A stretch of DNA of 64,000 nt from Paenibacillus xylanexedens (lineage in GTDB: Bacteria > Bacillota > Bacilli > Paenibacillales > Paenibacillaceae): the NCBI RefSeq assembly GCF_007680605.1, contig NZ_VEIO01000008.1:62001-126000 (forward strand). Reading direction: 5' to 3'. A program made the translations under genes and the position numbers. This document shows positions 18,241 to 27,435 of the stretch, one piece after another. How positions within the stretch are numbered: position 1 is the stretch's first letter; each line of letters begins with the position of its first letter. The notes under the pieces were generated by a model. It did not search any database. It worked only from the letters and a program-made list of their open reading frames with translations, and was not told where the DNA came from.

Positions 18241-18277
18241 TAAAAAGGTGCCTCCGTTGAGGCACCTTTTCTTGAAG
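18241..18277 (+). terminator. Terminator of the DUF72 gene
   Basis: AAAAGGTGCCTC-CGTT-GAGGCACCTTTTCTT: a perfect 12-bp stem with a tetraloop and U-rich tail. Confidence 0.93.
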
Positions 18278-18355
18278 AGTGCTTTCGTATTTTCTAGAGG
18301 ACGGATGAGTGTCTTCTTAAAATTCCCTCTCCCGATCGACCACTTCCAGCTACGC

Positions 18356-20365
18356 CTAAAGCCTGTTTTTACTAAACTCAGGGAGTTTTAGTGTAAATCC
18401 CAAATGTGAATGTTCTAAATGTTCATTATCTGACTCGGGAAAAGCAAAAGTCAGTATTCCCTCTTCAAATACACGCTCTGGCAAAGCAACAGTTGTATAC
18501 TCATTTCCTGTAATCTGGATTGTCAGCTCCATCAGAACCTTGCTACTGTCTCTACTCGTGATGTATATCTGTAAGCTCTCGCCGTATGAAACAAATGGGG
18601 AGAATCTGAAACTTAAACTACGATTATGGTTTAATACAGCCGTGACACCTCTAAGACTCGCATGATCTGAGTTTTTTTGAGTAAATGGTTTCTCTGTTGC
18701 AATAAATCCACCAGATCCGTCCTCAGACTTCTTGAGACGTTTTAGAATGGCTTGAAATTCAGGTATTTCTGCCTTCATCGCTGCTTCAGTTTTTCTTAAT
18801 TCGTCGCTAATTAGAATCTCATAACTCATCGAATGCATGCCAACTTGAGCAACTTTTAATCCTAGCTCCTTATTCCATTGTCCTAGCGGAAGAAATACTT
18901 TCCCTTTAACAATCAGTCTCTTACTCTGACTAAGAGCTAGCTTACTTGTTCGATCAAGACGCTTAAACAAGTAGGTCTTATCCTTCTCTTCTACCTGGAC
19001 ATGGAATGCATTCATAAACTCCTTCAGCGGAACGTAATAGAGTCCATTCATATAGAACGTGGGCTGTCCTTCATAATGCAGGACTCCTTCACCAGACGTT
19101 ATCGCAACTGGAAGTGTCAAAAAGAAGAGATCATCATAGGTGAAGGAATCCAGATAGTTTGCCCAATCTTGATATTGAGAGTACTCAATCTTAAAATGTT
19201 TTCCTTCCGGTATGTAATAGAAAGATGGCGGATACGCACCAGGATTAGAAAAATAATATTCCATGATATAGAGATCATCTGAAAGCCATTGAATTCCTGT
19301 GACATTCGTATTATACGAAGATTTGTATTTCTGAACTTGTACCATCGTTTTTAAATCATACACATATATCGTAGTTGCTTGTGTCCGTTTGAAATGATAC
19401 GAAGGATCTGCATTTATAACCAAATACTTTCCCCCTGGAGATACAAAGGTATCCAGCTCATAAGCCTTTCCGTTGAACAAAGATACCGTTTTTCCATTCC
19501 GAGTAGCAGTCACATTCCATTGATATGGAGTGTTCATCTGAAAACTACTCTGGTTCCATTTTATCTTCGTACCTCCAGCCATGAAGCTTTTGGAAGAAGC
19601 TTGCCTTGCATCTTCGATCACATTATTTTTAGTGACTTTAACGGCTTTACCCTTAACTCCGCCAAATTCGATATTATAACAGCTCGTATATTGATATTTA
19701 GGACAGTAGACGCCAAATGTCTGAGAGGCCGGAGCCGGTGAAAGACTAAAACGGGTGTCAGTCACATCCTTGGAAGTGATAAGTTTCCCACCTGACAACA
19801 TTTGCTTGTTATTTTCCAAGGAGAAATATTGAATTCCCTCTTTGTCTGACTCTACAGAGTACAATCCGAGCTGAGCGGCATCGAGCTGTACGCTTTTCTG
19901 AGTCGGGATCTCTTTTATCTTTCTCAGCGTAAGGTTCGAATAATCAAACTCATATATGATGTTTACTCCGCTTTTCCCCTTCAACGTACTCTGTACTGCA
20001 ACGGTGTAAGCCTTGATTCCTTTGGGTGTATCCACAACTACACCGTCTTGATGATTGAAACCGTTTGTGGAATCAAACTCATAGTACGACGGAAGCAAAG
20101 AAGGATCGGTAAAGTTGTACTCGTTGATCTTTTGCATCCCGGTAACGAAACTGATTCGATTGGTTCGGATCGTAACTTGCTTGTTTTTTTCGTCAAACAT
20201 GTAGGTCGACCTATCTCTAATCTTTTCCGTTCCACTGTTAACAGTGGATGAGCTAGTTATGTCTTCATTCACACCTAAAGCATACGCATTACCTTCAAAA
20301 ACGGTGAAAAGAGATATAATTAGCAGTAAAACGGACGGTAAAAATAATCGAGTCATTGATTTCAT
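18356..20365 (-). CDS. Secreted protein with beta-propeller-like region and copper amine oxidase-like stalk domain
   Basis: A 669-residue exported protein not recognised as a named family. A signal peptide (residues 1-30, ending near GNAYALG) is followed by roughly 390 residues of beta-rich sequence with repeats such as KYLVINADPSYHF and TGIQWLSDDLYIMEYYF, suggestive of a propeller. Residues about 440-500 (PTFYMNGLYYVPLKEFMNAF, KGKVFLPLGQW) match the copper-amine-oxidase N-terminal-like 'stalk' domain common on Paenibacillus surface proteins. GGAGAGGG precedes ATG. It lies 89 nt downstream of the WG-repeat gene on the same strand and may share its transcript. Lower GC than flanking backbone. 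Confidence 0.75.
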   Translation of the reverse strand: MKSMTRLFLPSVLLLIISLFTVFEGNAYALGVNEDITSSSTVNSGTEKIRDRSTYMFDEKNKQVTIRTNRISFVTGMQKINEYNFTDPSLLPSYYEFDSTNGFNHQDGVVVDTPKGIKAYTVAVQSTLKGKSGVNIIYEFDYSNLTLRKIKEIPTQKSVQLDAAQLGLYSVESDKEGIQYFSLENNKQMLSGGKLITSKDVTDTRFSLSPAPASQTFGVYCPKYQYTSCYNIEFGGVKGKAVKVTKNNVIEDARQASSKSFMAGGTKIKWNQSSFQMNTPYQWNVTATRNGKTVSLFNGKAYELDTFVSPGGKYLVINADPSYHFKRTQATTIYVYDLKTMVQVQKYKSSYNTNVTGIQWLSDDLYIMEYYFSNPGAYPPSFYYIPEGKHFKIEYSQYQDWANYLDSFTYDDLFFLTLPVAITSGEGVLHYEGQPTFYMNGLYYVPLKEFMNAFHVQVEEKDKTYLFKRLDRTSKLALSQSKRLIVKGKVFLPLGQWNKELGLKVAQVGMHSMSYEILISDELRKTEAAMKAEIPEFQAILKRLKKSEDGSGGFIATEKPFTQKNSDHASLRGVTAVLNHNRSLSFRFSPFVSYGESLQIYITSRDSSKVLMELTIQITGNEYTTVALPERVFEEGILTFAFPESDNEHLEHSHLGFTLKLPEFSKNRL

Positions 20366-20454
20366 GATGTAGTTCCCTCTCCAAATTCATTTTGATGCGC
20401 TCTATGTCTAAACCGATTCAACCAGGTTCTGAGCTGTTTATGATCCTGAATGGT

Positions 20455-22083
20455 CTAACCTTCAAAACCTGAGCGGAATACTTCTTTTCCTTTTGCATTG
20501 AAAATAACATAATGACTCTTCTTCCCTACCGGAAATCCGCTGTACATTCCGTCACCAAGGTAGTTTACCATGGAATAGGCTGGGAATATCCGTTTACCCG
20601 TTTTAATATTGATTGATGCCGAGATTGAACCCTCTTTAGCTTTCAAAGCATATTGAACCGTTGCGATCGGATCAATATCGTGATAATAGTCGGTACGATC
20701 AAGCTCAATCATTTCGTATTTCACATCCATCACGATGTTCCCTCGACTATCCACTATCCCATAGCTTTTATTTAACTTTACTCGGTATAGCGGATTCTTT
20801 GTTGTCAATTTCTCAATCTGGTTATTCACGTAATTCGTTCGCTCAATAAGTGGAATCATTTCATCGTACTTCGCAGCTAGTACGGACTCACCACGGGTTC
20901 CAATTAATCCATATTTACCATTCTTACGAATGACCGCGCTTCCCGCTTGAAACAGATTAACCTCTTCGTACTGAGCGGGTATTTCGATGTCTCCCTTCTT
21001 CGAAACATATCCCCATTTTTGATTCACTTTCACAGCCGCCAGATTCTCTGAAAAAGCCTGTATATCTGTATAACTGGACTCAAATAGTAGGGTTTGATCC
21101 TTTTTATAAAAAGTCCACCCGGAACTTTCATCTTGTATATCTCTTACCGCGTAACTTCCATCTCCTGAAAGAATAACCTTTTGGTCACTTTGAGGTTCTA
21201 CAATCATACGCCCGGATACATCCACGATGCCTTCGCCATTTTGCTGGATTTTCCAAAGTCCACTCTGTGGCTCGCCTGACTTGGAATAATACTCATTGAA
21301 CGAAACGATTAATCCATCTTGCCTAACAATAGCGCTATGGTTATCGCGGCGGAGCCCCCAATCTAATGTATTGCCTGTAAATTCAAGTTTGTTTTTGAAC
21401 TCTGCAGGTACCACGAGCTGCCCCTTATAATTCATACTCCCCCACAACCCATCGATCTTAACAGGAAATACCCCGGATTTACGATAATCTATTCTATAAT
21501 CCATTTCTTCGATGTTAAATGCCGTTAGTAATTTCCCTTTGGTATTGATTAATGCCCACTTCCCATTCTTTTTCACCATTGCGACTTGATTGTAAAAGCT
21601 CGTTCCTTCTTCATATGTAGGCGGAATAACAAACTTGCCTTTAGTATCTAGGTAACCAATCTTCCCATTTTTCTTAGCGATGGCCAGCCCATAATCAAAC
21701 CAACCAATATATTCAATGCTTTTGTCCTGAAATATCACTTTACCTTTACTGTTTATTAACTGATTTCTATTTACGACTGCTACACCTTGATTGAACGCAT
21801 CTCTTGCTAATTGAAACTGTGGCTTAATCACAAATTTGCCCTGATAATTGATGAATCCCCACTTCCAGTTTTGACGAACCGGGATGAGTCCGTTGGCAGC
21901 TCGATCCGTAAACCACAGATGGCTTAATCCCACATGTTCCTGTTGCTTAGCCCACTCAGTATAAGCTGGATCGTTTGCTGCTAGCGCAACCCTCGGCAAC
22001 ATAAGTACTGACGCAATAAGTACCAAGAACGAAATGCCAAGAATTGTAGTGAATTTTGGATATGTTTCTCTTCTCTTCAACAC
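20455..22083 (-). CDS. WG-repeat secreted protein
   Basis: A 542-residue exported protein built from WG repeats, each with a [KR]WG[FYL]I/L.x.G.KhVIxPxa pattern: WKWGFINYQGKFVIKP, GKIGYLDTKGKFVIPP, GKWALINTKGKLL, GLWGSMNYKGQLVVP, QKWGYVSKKGDIEIP, GKYGLIGTRGESV, KSYGIVDSRGNIVMD. An N-terminal hydrophobic segment ending near LPRVALAAND is the signal peptide. GTG 22083 is favoured over the ATG three bases earlier because GGAGG would otherwise lie only three bases away. WG repeats are thought to mediate binding; the partner is unknown. The adjacent large secreted protein may cooperate. Confidence 0.85.
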   Translation of the reverse strand: MLKRRETYPKFTTILGISFLVLIASVLMLPRVALAANDPAYTEWAKQQEHVGLSHLWFTDRAANGLIPVRQNWKWGFINYQGKFVIKPQFQLARDAFNQGVAVVNRNQLINSKGKVIFQDKSIEYIGWFDYGLAIAKKNGKIGYLDTKGKFVIPPTYEEGTSFYNQVAMVKKNGKWALINTKGKLLTAFNIEEMDYRIDYRKSGVFPVKIDGLWGSMNYKGQLVVPAEFKNKLEFTGNTLDWGLRRDNHSAIVRQDGLIVSFNEYYSKSGEPQSGLWKIQQNGEGIVDVSGRMIVEPQSDQKVILSGDGSYAVRDIQDESSGWTFYKKDQTLLFESSYTDIQAFSENLAAVKVNQKWGYVSKKGDIEIPAQYEEVNLFQAGSAVIRKNGKYGLIGTRGESVLAAKYDEMIPLIERTNYVNNQIEKLTTKNPLYRVKLNKSYGIVDSRGNIVMDVKYEMIELDRTDYYHDIDPIATVQYALKAKEGSISASINIKTGKRIFPAYSMVNYLGDGMYSGFPVGKKSHYVIFNAKGKEVFRSGFEG

Positions 22084-22419
22084 CATATTCCTCCATATAA
22101 AAGTAATAATCTTACTCTTTCATTAATACATAAGTCAAAAGAACTATCAATAATTAAATAGGTCAAAAGGATTGTATTTGGACAATGTCTATTGTAGCTC
22201 CACTGGCATGTATCAAGTGTTGCGTACATAATGGGACAGGTAAATTTTTCTCCGAATATGCCCCTTCTTACAAAATAAAAAAAATGCTCTAACATAAAAG
22301 TCAGAGCACTTTTGTTCACAAAAGAAAATAAGAACGGGATGTTTTAGTTCAAATGCTTTAAACGGTATTACGGGTGTTGAATATTGTGAAAACAGAAATA
22401 ATCGTGAAGCTCGTTGATT
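22084..22419. other. Intergenic region between WG-repeat gene and CRISPR array
   Basis: No gene is supported. It contains the minus-strand terminator of the array transcript (listed separately) and should carry the promoter of the WG-repeat gene. Spacer-side flank 22370-22419 has no repeat-like sequence. Confidence 0.45.
22270..22310 (-). terminator. Terminator downstream of the CRISPR array
   Basis: On the minus strand GTGCTCTGAC..GTTAGAGCAT forms a stem followed by TTTTTTTT. It lies about 110 nt past the distal repeat in the direction of array transcription, so it likely ends the pre-crRNA. Confidence 0.75.
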
Positions 22420-22851
22420 ATTTCAATCCACGCACTCGTGTAGAGTGCGACTTAATGTCCTCATGATCTGATCAGCCCTCCTCCAATTTCAATCCACGCA
22501 CTCGTGTAGAGTGCGACAGCTGTAGGACCGTAAATTGTTTCACCAAGCGTGATTTCAATCCACGCACTCGTGTAGAGTGCGACCCGGTAATCCCTTTCCT
22601 TCACTCGGTAGTCCGTATAATTTCAATCCACGCACTCGTGTAGAGTGCGACGTTACCCGCTTTTGCGGCGTTGAACTTCAACCAATTTCAATCCACGCAC
22701 TCGTGTAGAGTGCGACAACGGTGTTCTGCGTATACATGGGGTCGGATAATTTATTTCAATCCACGCACTCGTGTAGAGTGCGACGGTTCACTCGAAAACG
22801 GAAACCTGAAAACAGTTGTATTTCAATCCACGCACTCGTGTAGAGTGCGAC
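22420..22851 (-). CRISPR. Type I-C-like CRISPR array, 7 repeats and 6 spacers
   Basis: Seven identical 32-bp repeats start at 22420, 22486, 22552, 22620, 22685, 22753 and 22820; spacers are 34, 34, 36, 33, 36 and 35 bp. Read on the minus strand the repeat begins GTCGCACTCTACACGAGTGC and ends GTGGATTGAAAT, the classic type I-C (Dvulg) form with an inner GCACTC..GAGTGC stem. This sets transcription to the minus strand, with the leader at higher coordinates. All repeats are intact, so no degenerate trailer end is seen. No cas genes occur in the window. Spacer targets cannot be assigned by eye. Confidence 0.97.
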
Positions 22852-23043
22852 AGCGAAAAATAACGTTTAAACATTTTCAAACACGAAAATGTTCCGTAAC
22901 TCCGCACTTTCTAACCAAGATTTCACCTTCATCTTATACAAAGCAAACAAATAATTCAACAAATATGATACCAAAAGGGAACAAAAGGACTATATTTTGG
23001 TGCGAATCTCCCGGGGAAATCATGTGTGCTTGGGGTTCGCACC
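22852..23043 (-). promoter_or_regulatory. CRISPR leader with candidate promoter
   Basis: AT-rich sequence next to the first repeat on the transcription-upstream side. At 22999-23043 it holds inverted arms GGTGCGAA/TTCGCACC around a GC-rich CCCCGGGAG core, a segment I recall as typical of the distal part of type I-C leaders. A candidate promoter TTGTTG-18 nt-TATAAG lies at 22933-22962 on the minus strand. The stretch GAAAATGTTTAAACG directly precedes the first repeat. Leader assignment is strong by position; the promoter is tentative. Confidence 0.6.
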
Positions 23044-23263
23044 TCAGGATAAACAGTTCTAATCCGATAAAAGCACCTTTAATAGTCTTAGCTAACATAG
23101 ACTCGGATAAACTAATCTCAATGGACGCTGAGACAGACACCAACTCATATTTGACCCTTTATGGGAACCCAACATTAGGAAGCATTTTTTTAACCAATGT
23201 TTTATTAACAGGGCAAAATGGATTACAATAGATTGAAAGCAGATTTGAAGGAGGCCTTTTTCA
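23044..23263. other. Gap where cas genes would be expected
   Basis: In type I-C loci cas2 normally lies upstream of the leader. Here only about 200 bases separate the leader from the dipeptidase ribosome site and no cas1, cas2 or other cas fragment can be read in any frame. The short open frame across this area is a continuation through the repeats and is not a gene. Confidence 0.5.
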
Positions 23264-24619
23264 ATGAAAGAACAAGCATATTTTGAGCAAAATCGGGATA
23301 AACATCTGGCAGAACTGAACGAATGGTTATCCATTCCAAGTATTTCCGCCATTTCTGAGCATAAAGAAGATATTCAACGTGCGGCACAATGGGCAGCGGA
23401 TGCACTTACACGTGCGGGTATGGAAAATGTCGAGATTATCCAAACAGCTGGTCATCCTATTGTTTATGCAGACCACCTGCACGCACCAGGCAAACCAACA
23501 GCCCTGATCTATGGACACTATGATGTACAACCTGTTGATCCGCTTCACCTGTGGGAGACACCACCTTTTGAACCAACGATTCGTGACGGGAAGCTGTATG
23601 CTCGCGGTGCAACGGATGATAAAGGACAAATTTTCATACATATCAAAGCCGTCGAAGCACTGATTGCCGAAAATAAAGAGTTGCCGATTAACGTAAAATT
23701 CTGCATCGAAGGCGAAGAGGAAATCTCCAGCCCGAATTTGCCGATCTATCTTAATGATCATACGGACAAACTGAGAGCAGACATGGTGTTAATCTCGGAT
23801 ACATCTCTTTTGGAAAAAGGAAAACCTGCCATCTCCACGGGCCTGCGCGGCCTGTGCTCGATGCACGTGGATCTGTTCACCGCCAATACCGACCTGCACT
23901 CCGGTTCCTTCGGCGGCGGTGTACCGAACGCGCTTCATGCCCTCGTCTCCCTGCTGGCATCTTTGCACGATGAGCAAGGCCGCGTGAGCGTAGATGGATT
24001 TTATGATGGCGTTCTACCATTGTCTCCAGAGATGAGAGAGGAATTCGTGAAGCAAGGCTTCAATGAAGAGCAGCTTCGTCAAGATCTGGGACTGGAGCAA
24101 TTGTATGGTGAGGAAGGATATTCCTTTGTGGAACGTGTCGGCGCGCGACCAACACTTGAATTGAACGGCGTATGGGGCGGTTTCCAGGGCGAAGGCAGTA
24201 AAACGGTTATTCCAAAAGAAGCTCACGCTAAAATTACTTGCCGTCTTGTCGCTGACCAAGATCCGCAGCATGTACTAGATAGCATCGAAGCCCACCTGCG
24301 TGCACATGTTCAACCAGGAGCGACATTGCAGATCAAACAGATCGAGAAGGCTTTTGCGTTCAATACCGATCCGACTGATCCGATCCTGCAAAAGGCCGCA
24401 GACGCTTACGAAAAAGTCTATGGCGTGCGTGCTCTCTTCACCAAAGATGGCGGCTCCATTCCAATCGTTGAGAAGCTATCCCGCGTGCTTGGCGTGCCTG
24501 CCGTGATGATGGGCTTTGGTCTGCCGGACGAGAATCTGCATGCACCAAACGAGCACTTTAATCTGGAGAACTTTGATAAAGGGTTGCTGACGGTTGTTGA
24601 GTTCATGAAAAGCTTATAA
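23264..24619 (+). CDS. M20-family metallodipeptidase
   Basis: A 451-residue zinc peptidase of the M20 (CNDP/PepV/DapE) family, hydrolysing dipeptides or a related amide. Metal ligands are visible: YGHYDVQP (His, Asp), ATDDKG (bridging Asp), EGEEEI (catalytic and metal Glu), SDTS (Asp) and C-terminal PNEHFNLENF (His). The dimerisation lid lies between roughly residues 190 and 330, with DLHSGSFGGGVPN. GAAGGAGG precedes ATG. Single gene followed by a dispersed repeat element. Confidence 0.93.
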   Translation: MKEQAYFEQNRDKHLAELNEWLSIPSISAISEHKEDIQRAAQWAADALTRAGMENVEIIQTAGHPIVYADHLHAPGKPTALIYGHYDVQPVDPLHLWETPPFEPTIRDGKLYARGATDDKGQIFIHIKAVEALIAENKELPINVKFCIEGEEEISSPNLPIYLNDHTDKLRADMVLISDTSLLEKGKPAISTGLRGLCSMHVDLFTANTDLHSGSFGGGVPNALHALVSLLASLHDEQGRVSVDGFYDGVLPLSPEMREEFVKQGFNEEQLRQDLGLEQLYGEEGYSFVERVGARPTLELNGVWGGFQGEGSKTVIPKEAHAKITCRLVADQDPQHVLDSIEAHLRAHVQPGATLQIKQIEKAFAFNTDPTDPILQKAADAYEKVYGVRALFTKDGGSIPIVEKLSRVLGVPAVMMGFGLPDENLHAPNEHFNLENFDKGLLTVVEFMKSL

Positions 24620-24632
24620 TCGTTAAAAAACA

Positions 24633-24788
24633 CGCTTACACGGAGGCCACTGCGCAGGGAGAATAAGCTTTCGATCGCTGTTATTCCCAGATTTCTTTGA
24701 TCCCTTTTCTAAAGGGAAAAATCCGGTAATAAACGCGAGCGCTTCGCTTCTACAGCTTTTTTTCTCCCCACTCCGTTTAACGTGTAAA
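24633..24788 (-). repeat. Copy B of dispersed structured intergenic element
   Basis: About 155 bp in opposite orientation to copy A. Minus-strand blocks: CGGAGTGGGGAGAAAAAAAG, GTAGAAGCGAAGCGCTCGC, TTACCGGATTTTTCCC, GAAATCTGGGAATAACAGCG. Terminal arms are GGGAGAA..AGCT and AGCT..TTCTCCC instead of GACAGAA..AACC and GGTT..TTCTGTC in copies A and C, so the changes are compensated on both sides. The inner stem is CCCTTT/AAAGGG. Outermost TACACG/CGTGTA can also pair. Confidence 0.8.
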
Positions 24789-25016
24789 TTTTTATTTAAC
24801 CCCTATAGAGGATAATGTATAAGAGAGCGTGGTTCGCTTCTTCAGAATCGATTTCGCCCCCTCCACTACGTTATGCGCGTTCCTATAAGTCGTTTTAAAA
24901 ACGTAATCTAGCTTTTTGGGGATGAGCACAATAACACAGGGCGCGCTTGTGGAGGCGCTCCGGTGGTGAATCGTTCTTTTGATCGCTGTTATTCTCGCTT
25001 CAATAATGTAAAAACG
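24789..25016. other. Intergenic region with a possible diverged element
   Basis: No gene is supported. The sequence near 24976-24990 repeats GATCGCTGTTATTC from the structured element, and GC-rich runs (GCGCGCTTGTGGAGGCGC) are present, so a further, strongly diverged copy may lie at about 24815-25000. The arms could not be aligned convincingly. Confidence 0.35.
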
Positions 25017-25052
25017 CAAAAACGATGGCCTAAACGGTCATCGTTTTTTATT
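25017..25052 (+). terminator. Intrinsic terminator upstream of tetR-like gene
   Basis: AAAAACGATGGCC-TAAAC-GGTCATCGTTTTTTATTTTT: stem ACGATG(G)CC/GGTCATCGT with a T-run on the plus strand. Likely ends the dipeptidase transcript. Confidence 0.8.
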
Positions 25053-25175
25053 TTTCTGGGTTTGCAGTGATCAATGAGATACCATATTAAGGAAAAAAGT
25101 GGTAGTCTTCTTATGTACGTTTTCAGTAACTAATGTCGTATGACGACCACACTCTGAATGATGAGGTGAACGGTA

Positions 25176-25787
25176 ATGTCTGCTTCCCATTTGACCAAAA
25201 CCGCGCTGGCTCATTCGCTTAAATGCCTGATGGAACACATGCCGCTCAATAAAATTACAGTGAAACATCTGGTGGATGGCTGCGGTGTAAACCGGCAAAC
25301 GTTTTATTATCATTTTCAAGATATTTATGCTCTGCTTGGATGGATTTACGAAACGGAAGCGGTGGAAAGTATCCATGAATACCGCAGTTATGATACATGG
25401 ACAGAAGGGTTCTACAAAATTTTCTGTTACATCGAAAATAATAAGGCCTTTTGCTGCAATACACTGGAATCCCTTGGACGTTCTCATCTGGATGGTTATC
25501 TCTATCAAGTGACGTATGATCTGATTATGGGTGTTATTGATGAGCTGGCTTGCGGAGTCAAGGTTCGCGGTGAGGATAAAGAGTTTATTGCTAATTTTTA
25601 TACACTGGCTTTCACGGGTCTCATTATCCAATGGATGCGGAATGACATGAAAGAACCGCCCAAACAGATTATCGACAAGTTGAGCGAACTGATTGAAGGA
25701 AATGTACTCAGAGCACTGCATAAGTATGAGCATAAAATTCGAAATGGGAATTGCTTACCGTCACATTCTAGGAACCCCTCCTCTTGA
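25176..25787 (+). CDS. TetR/AcrR-family regulator (DhaS-like)
   Basis: A 203-residue DNA-binding regulator. The N-terminal helix-turn-helix reads LTKTALAHSLKCLMEHMPLNKITVKHLVDGCGVNRQTFYYHFQDIYALLGW, typical of the DhaS-type subgroup with the TFYYHF recognition helix. The C-terminal ligand domain (about 70-190) resembles TetR_C_7/8 and includes FANFYTLAFTGLIIQWM-like sequence. GAGGTGAA precedes ATG. No obvious target gene is adjacent; the flanking genes are an M20 peptidase and secreted proteins. Confidence 0.85.
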   Translation: MSASHLTKTALAHSLKCLMEHMPLNKITVKHLVDGCGVNRQTFYYHFQDIYALLGWIYETEAVESIHEYRSYDTWTEGFYKIFCYIENNKAFCCNTLESLGRSHLDGYLYQVTYDLIMGVIDELACGVKVRGEDKEFIANFYTLAFTGLIIQWMRNDMKEPPKQIIDKLSELIEGNVLRALHKYEHKIRNGNCLPSHSRNPSS

Positions 25788-26246
25788 TTTGAGGGAAAAT
25801 TTACTCGTATCCGTACTGGAACTCTGACACCCATCAGATTCAATATCAAAACATAATTCATTCCAACGTTGAATAGAGATCGACATCAAGTTGTGCCAGA
25901 AGGATCGAACCTAAGATCATCAGTTACTTTCGTGGTGTTCACGAAAAAATAATTGGTATCGGCCGCTCCCCTCCATTAATTAGATCCATCAATATCAGGT
26001 AATTTTGGACTCTACTTAAACTAAGAAGACTAACAGTAATTCCAATACCACCTCTGTAATTTTATAGTTGTATCATTTATAGAAGAAGTCCTCACACTTC
26101 CTACAAAGAACAGAGAGATTCCTCAATTAGATAGGACTCTCTCTGGGATTCACTACTGTGGTAAATAGTGAAGTATATCTGCTTAAAATTTGTATGAAGA
26201 TAAAAGAAAGAATCTAAAATCCACTGATCACTCTCAATTAATATGT
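25788..26246. other. Intergenic region, no gene seen
   Basis: About 460 bases between convergent genes. It contains a hairpin TTTCGTG-GTGTT-CACGAAA (about 25930-25950) and an imperfect hairpin AGAGAGA..CTCTCTCT (about 26115-26140). Neither has a good U-run on the correct strand. Nothing else was supported. Confidence 0.4.
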
Positions 26247-26777
26247 TTAGTGGATTTTCACCGCTTTACCATCAACATACCACTCGTTATAACCATTTTC
26301 ATGGTGTCTTGTTTTTAAATTAATGACTATATAAGAACCATCTTTTTTCTCCCATAACTGTTTCGCTTCTGTATTTTCTGGATTAATTAGCAATACTGAC
26401 ATCAGATCACCAACCTCCAGATTTTTTTTCCTCTCATCACTGTAAAATGCATCCATAAAAGAGGATTTTTCCTCTTCTACAAAATTTGATAGCAATGTTT
26501 CTTTTAAATTCTCTGTATCAACAAATCTCCAATTTTCAACTGACTGATTGACTTCTCGACTAGCTATTGATTGGGTGCTTACTGATTTAGTAAGTTTTTC
26601 TTTTCCAGCAAGCCAAGATTTTTCAAGTTTATTTTGTACTGCCCCTACTTCTTTCTGATACTGAGGATCTACATCAGGAAACAAATTCCCAAAAGTACTA
26701 CCAGCATAAACACTAGTACCTGTTAAAGCTAAAGCAAAAGTCGTCATAATTATAATCGTCTTTCTTTTAATCCTCAT
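26247..26777 (-). CDS. Small secreted protein of unknown function
   Basis: A 176-residue protein with a signal peptide (MRIKRKTIIIMTTFALAL..VYAGS, cleavage near residue 25). The mature part is polar, with a helical KLEKSWLAGKEKLTKS segment and a C-terminal beta-like tail GSYIVINLKTRHHENGYNEW. No family was recognised. ATG 26777 has AAAGGAG eight bases upstream; an in-frame GTG nine bases earlier lies within that site. It begins 17 nt after the other small secreted gene and is clearly in its operon. AT-rich relative to the backbone. Confidence 0.72.
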   Translation of the reverse strand: MRIKRKTIIIMTTFALALTGTSVYAGSTFGNLFPDVDPQYQKEVGAVQNKLEKSWLAGKEKLTKSVSTQSIASREVNQSVENWRFVDTENLKETLLSNFVEEEKSSFMDAFYSDERKKNLEVGDLMSVLLINPENTEAKQLWEKKDGSYIVINLKTRHHENGYNEWYVDGKAVKIH

Positions 26778-26794
26778 AAGTTTCACTCCTTTAA

Positions 26795-27241
26795 TTATCT
26801 TGAACTACTTGAAGATTTATATAAGTTGACCGCCCCAGCATCATCAGCATCACTTCCAAAATAATAAACTATTCTGGAAGACCAGTTCATTTTGTAAGTA
26901 CCAGGTAAGTAATGAGTCTTGGATGAAATGTTCGCTGCAGCTGAAGATAGGCCTCCTTGATTAAAAACATTTCCATTTTGCTCATCGAACCCAGAACCGA
27001 GATAAGCCCCATCCCGATAAAGTTCATAATATGCTCTTATTTTACTAACGTTTTTATCACGTGTCGATGCGTAAACTCCACCTTCTACGTAAGTATTTGT
27101 GGTACCAGAGTAAGGAAAGATAGTTAAATCAGGAGAAGTGTTCAAAGCAGCGAACGCCGAACCAGCAACTGATGAGAATAGCACAACACTCAATATTGCA
27201 ACTTTTGAAGCTTTGAAAGGTTTACTTGCAATCCTTAACAT
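26795..27241 (-). CDS. Small secreted Ser/Tyr-rich protein of unknown function
   Basis: A 148-residue exported protein, family not recognised. The signal peptide ends in GSAFA-A. The mature part has an internal pattern of aromatic and Gly/Ser residues (YVEGGVYAST, YELYRDGAYLGSGF, YKMNWSSRIVYYFGSD) and closes with KSSSSSR. Loosely reminiscent of small secreted bacteriocins of the lactococcin 972 type in size and residue use, but their signature is not present. AGGAGG lies eight bases before ATG. First gene of a two-gene operon. Confidence 0.7.
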   Translation of the reverse strand: MLRIASKPFKASKVAILSVVLFSSVAGSAFAALNTSPDLTIFPYSGTTNTYVEGGVYASTRDKNVSKIRAYYELYRDGAYLGSGFDEQNGNVFNQGGLSSAAANISSKTHYLPGTYKMNWSSRIVYYFGSDADDAGAVNLYKSSSSSR

Positions 27242-27435
27242 ATACTAACCTCCTAAATATATAAATAATTCCCTGTTAATATACACCAAAAAATACTTAT
27301 TTCAACAATATAAGAGAATAAATTACATAAGTATATATATTTTGGATTCCTGAAACATTTTAAATGTTGCTAGAATAAAAAGTGGACACCCATTAACGGA
27401 CAGAAGGATAATAAGGCTAACGGAGGTGTGTCCAT

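Noticed and set aside
22671..23231. Open frame through the CRISPR array and leader
   Set aside because: Its first part encodes repeat units (FNPRTRVECD-type) and the rest has no ribosome site or homology; it is a by-product of the array.
23044..23263. cas2 fragment beside the leader
   Set aside because: Read all six frames; no ferredoxin-like Cas2 sequence was visible.
25929..25952. Terminator after the TetR gene
   Set aside because: Hairpin TTTCGTG/CACGAAA is followed by A residues, not U, on either strand.
26795..27241. Lactococcin 972-type bacteriocin
   Set aside because: Size and signal peptide fit but the expected Gly-Gly-x-Trp-Asp-Tyr-Gly pattern is absent.
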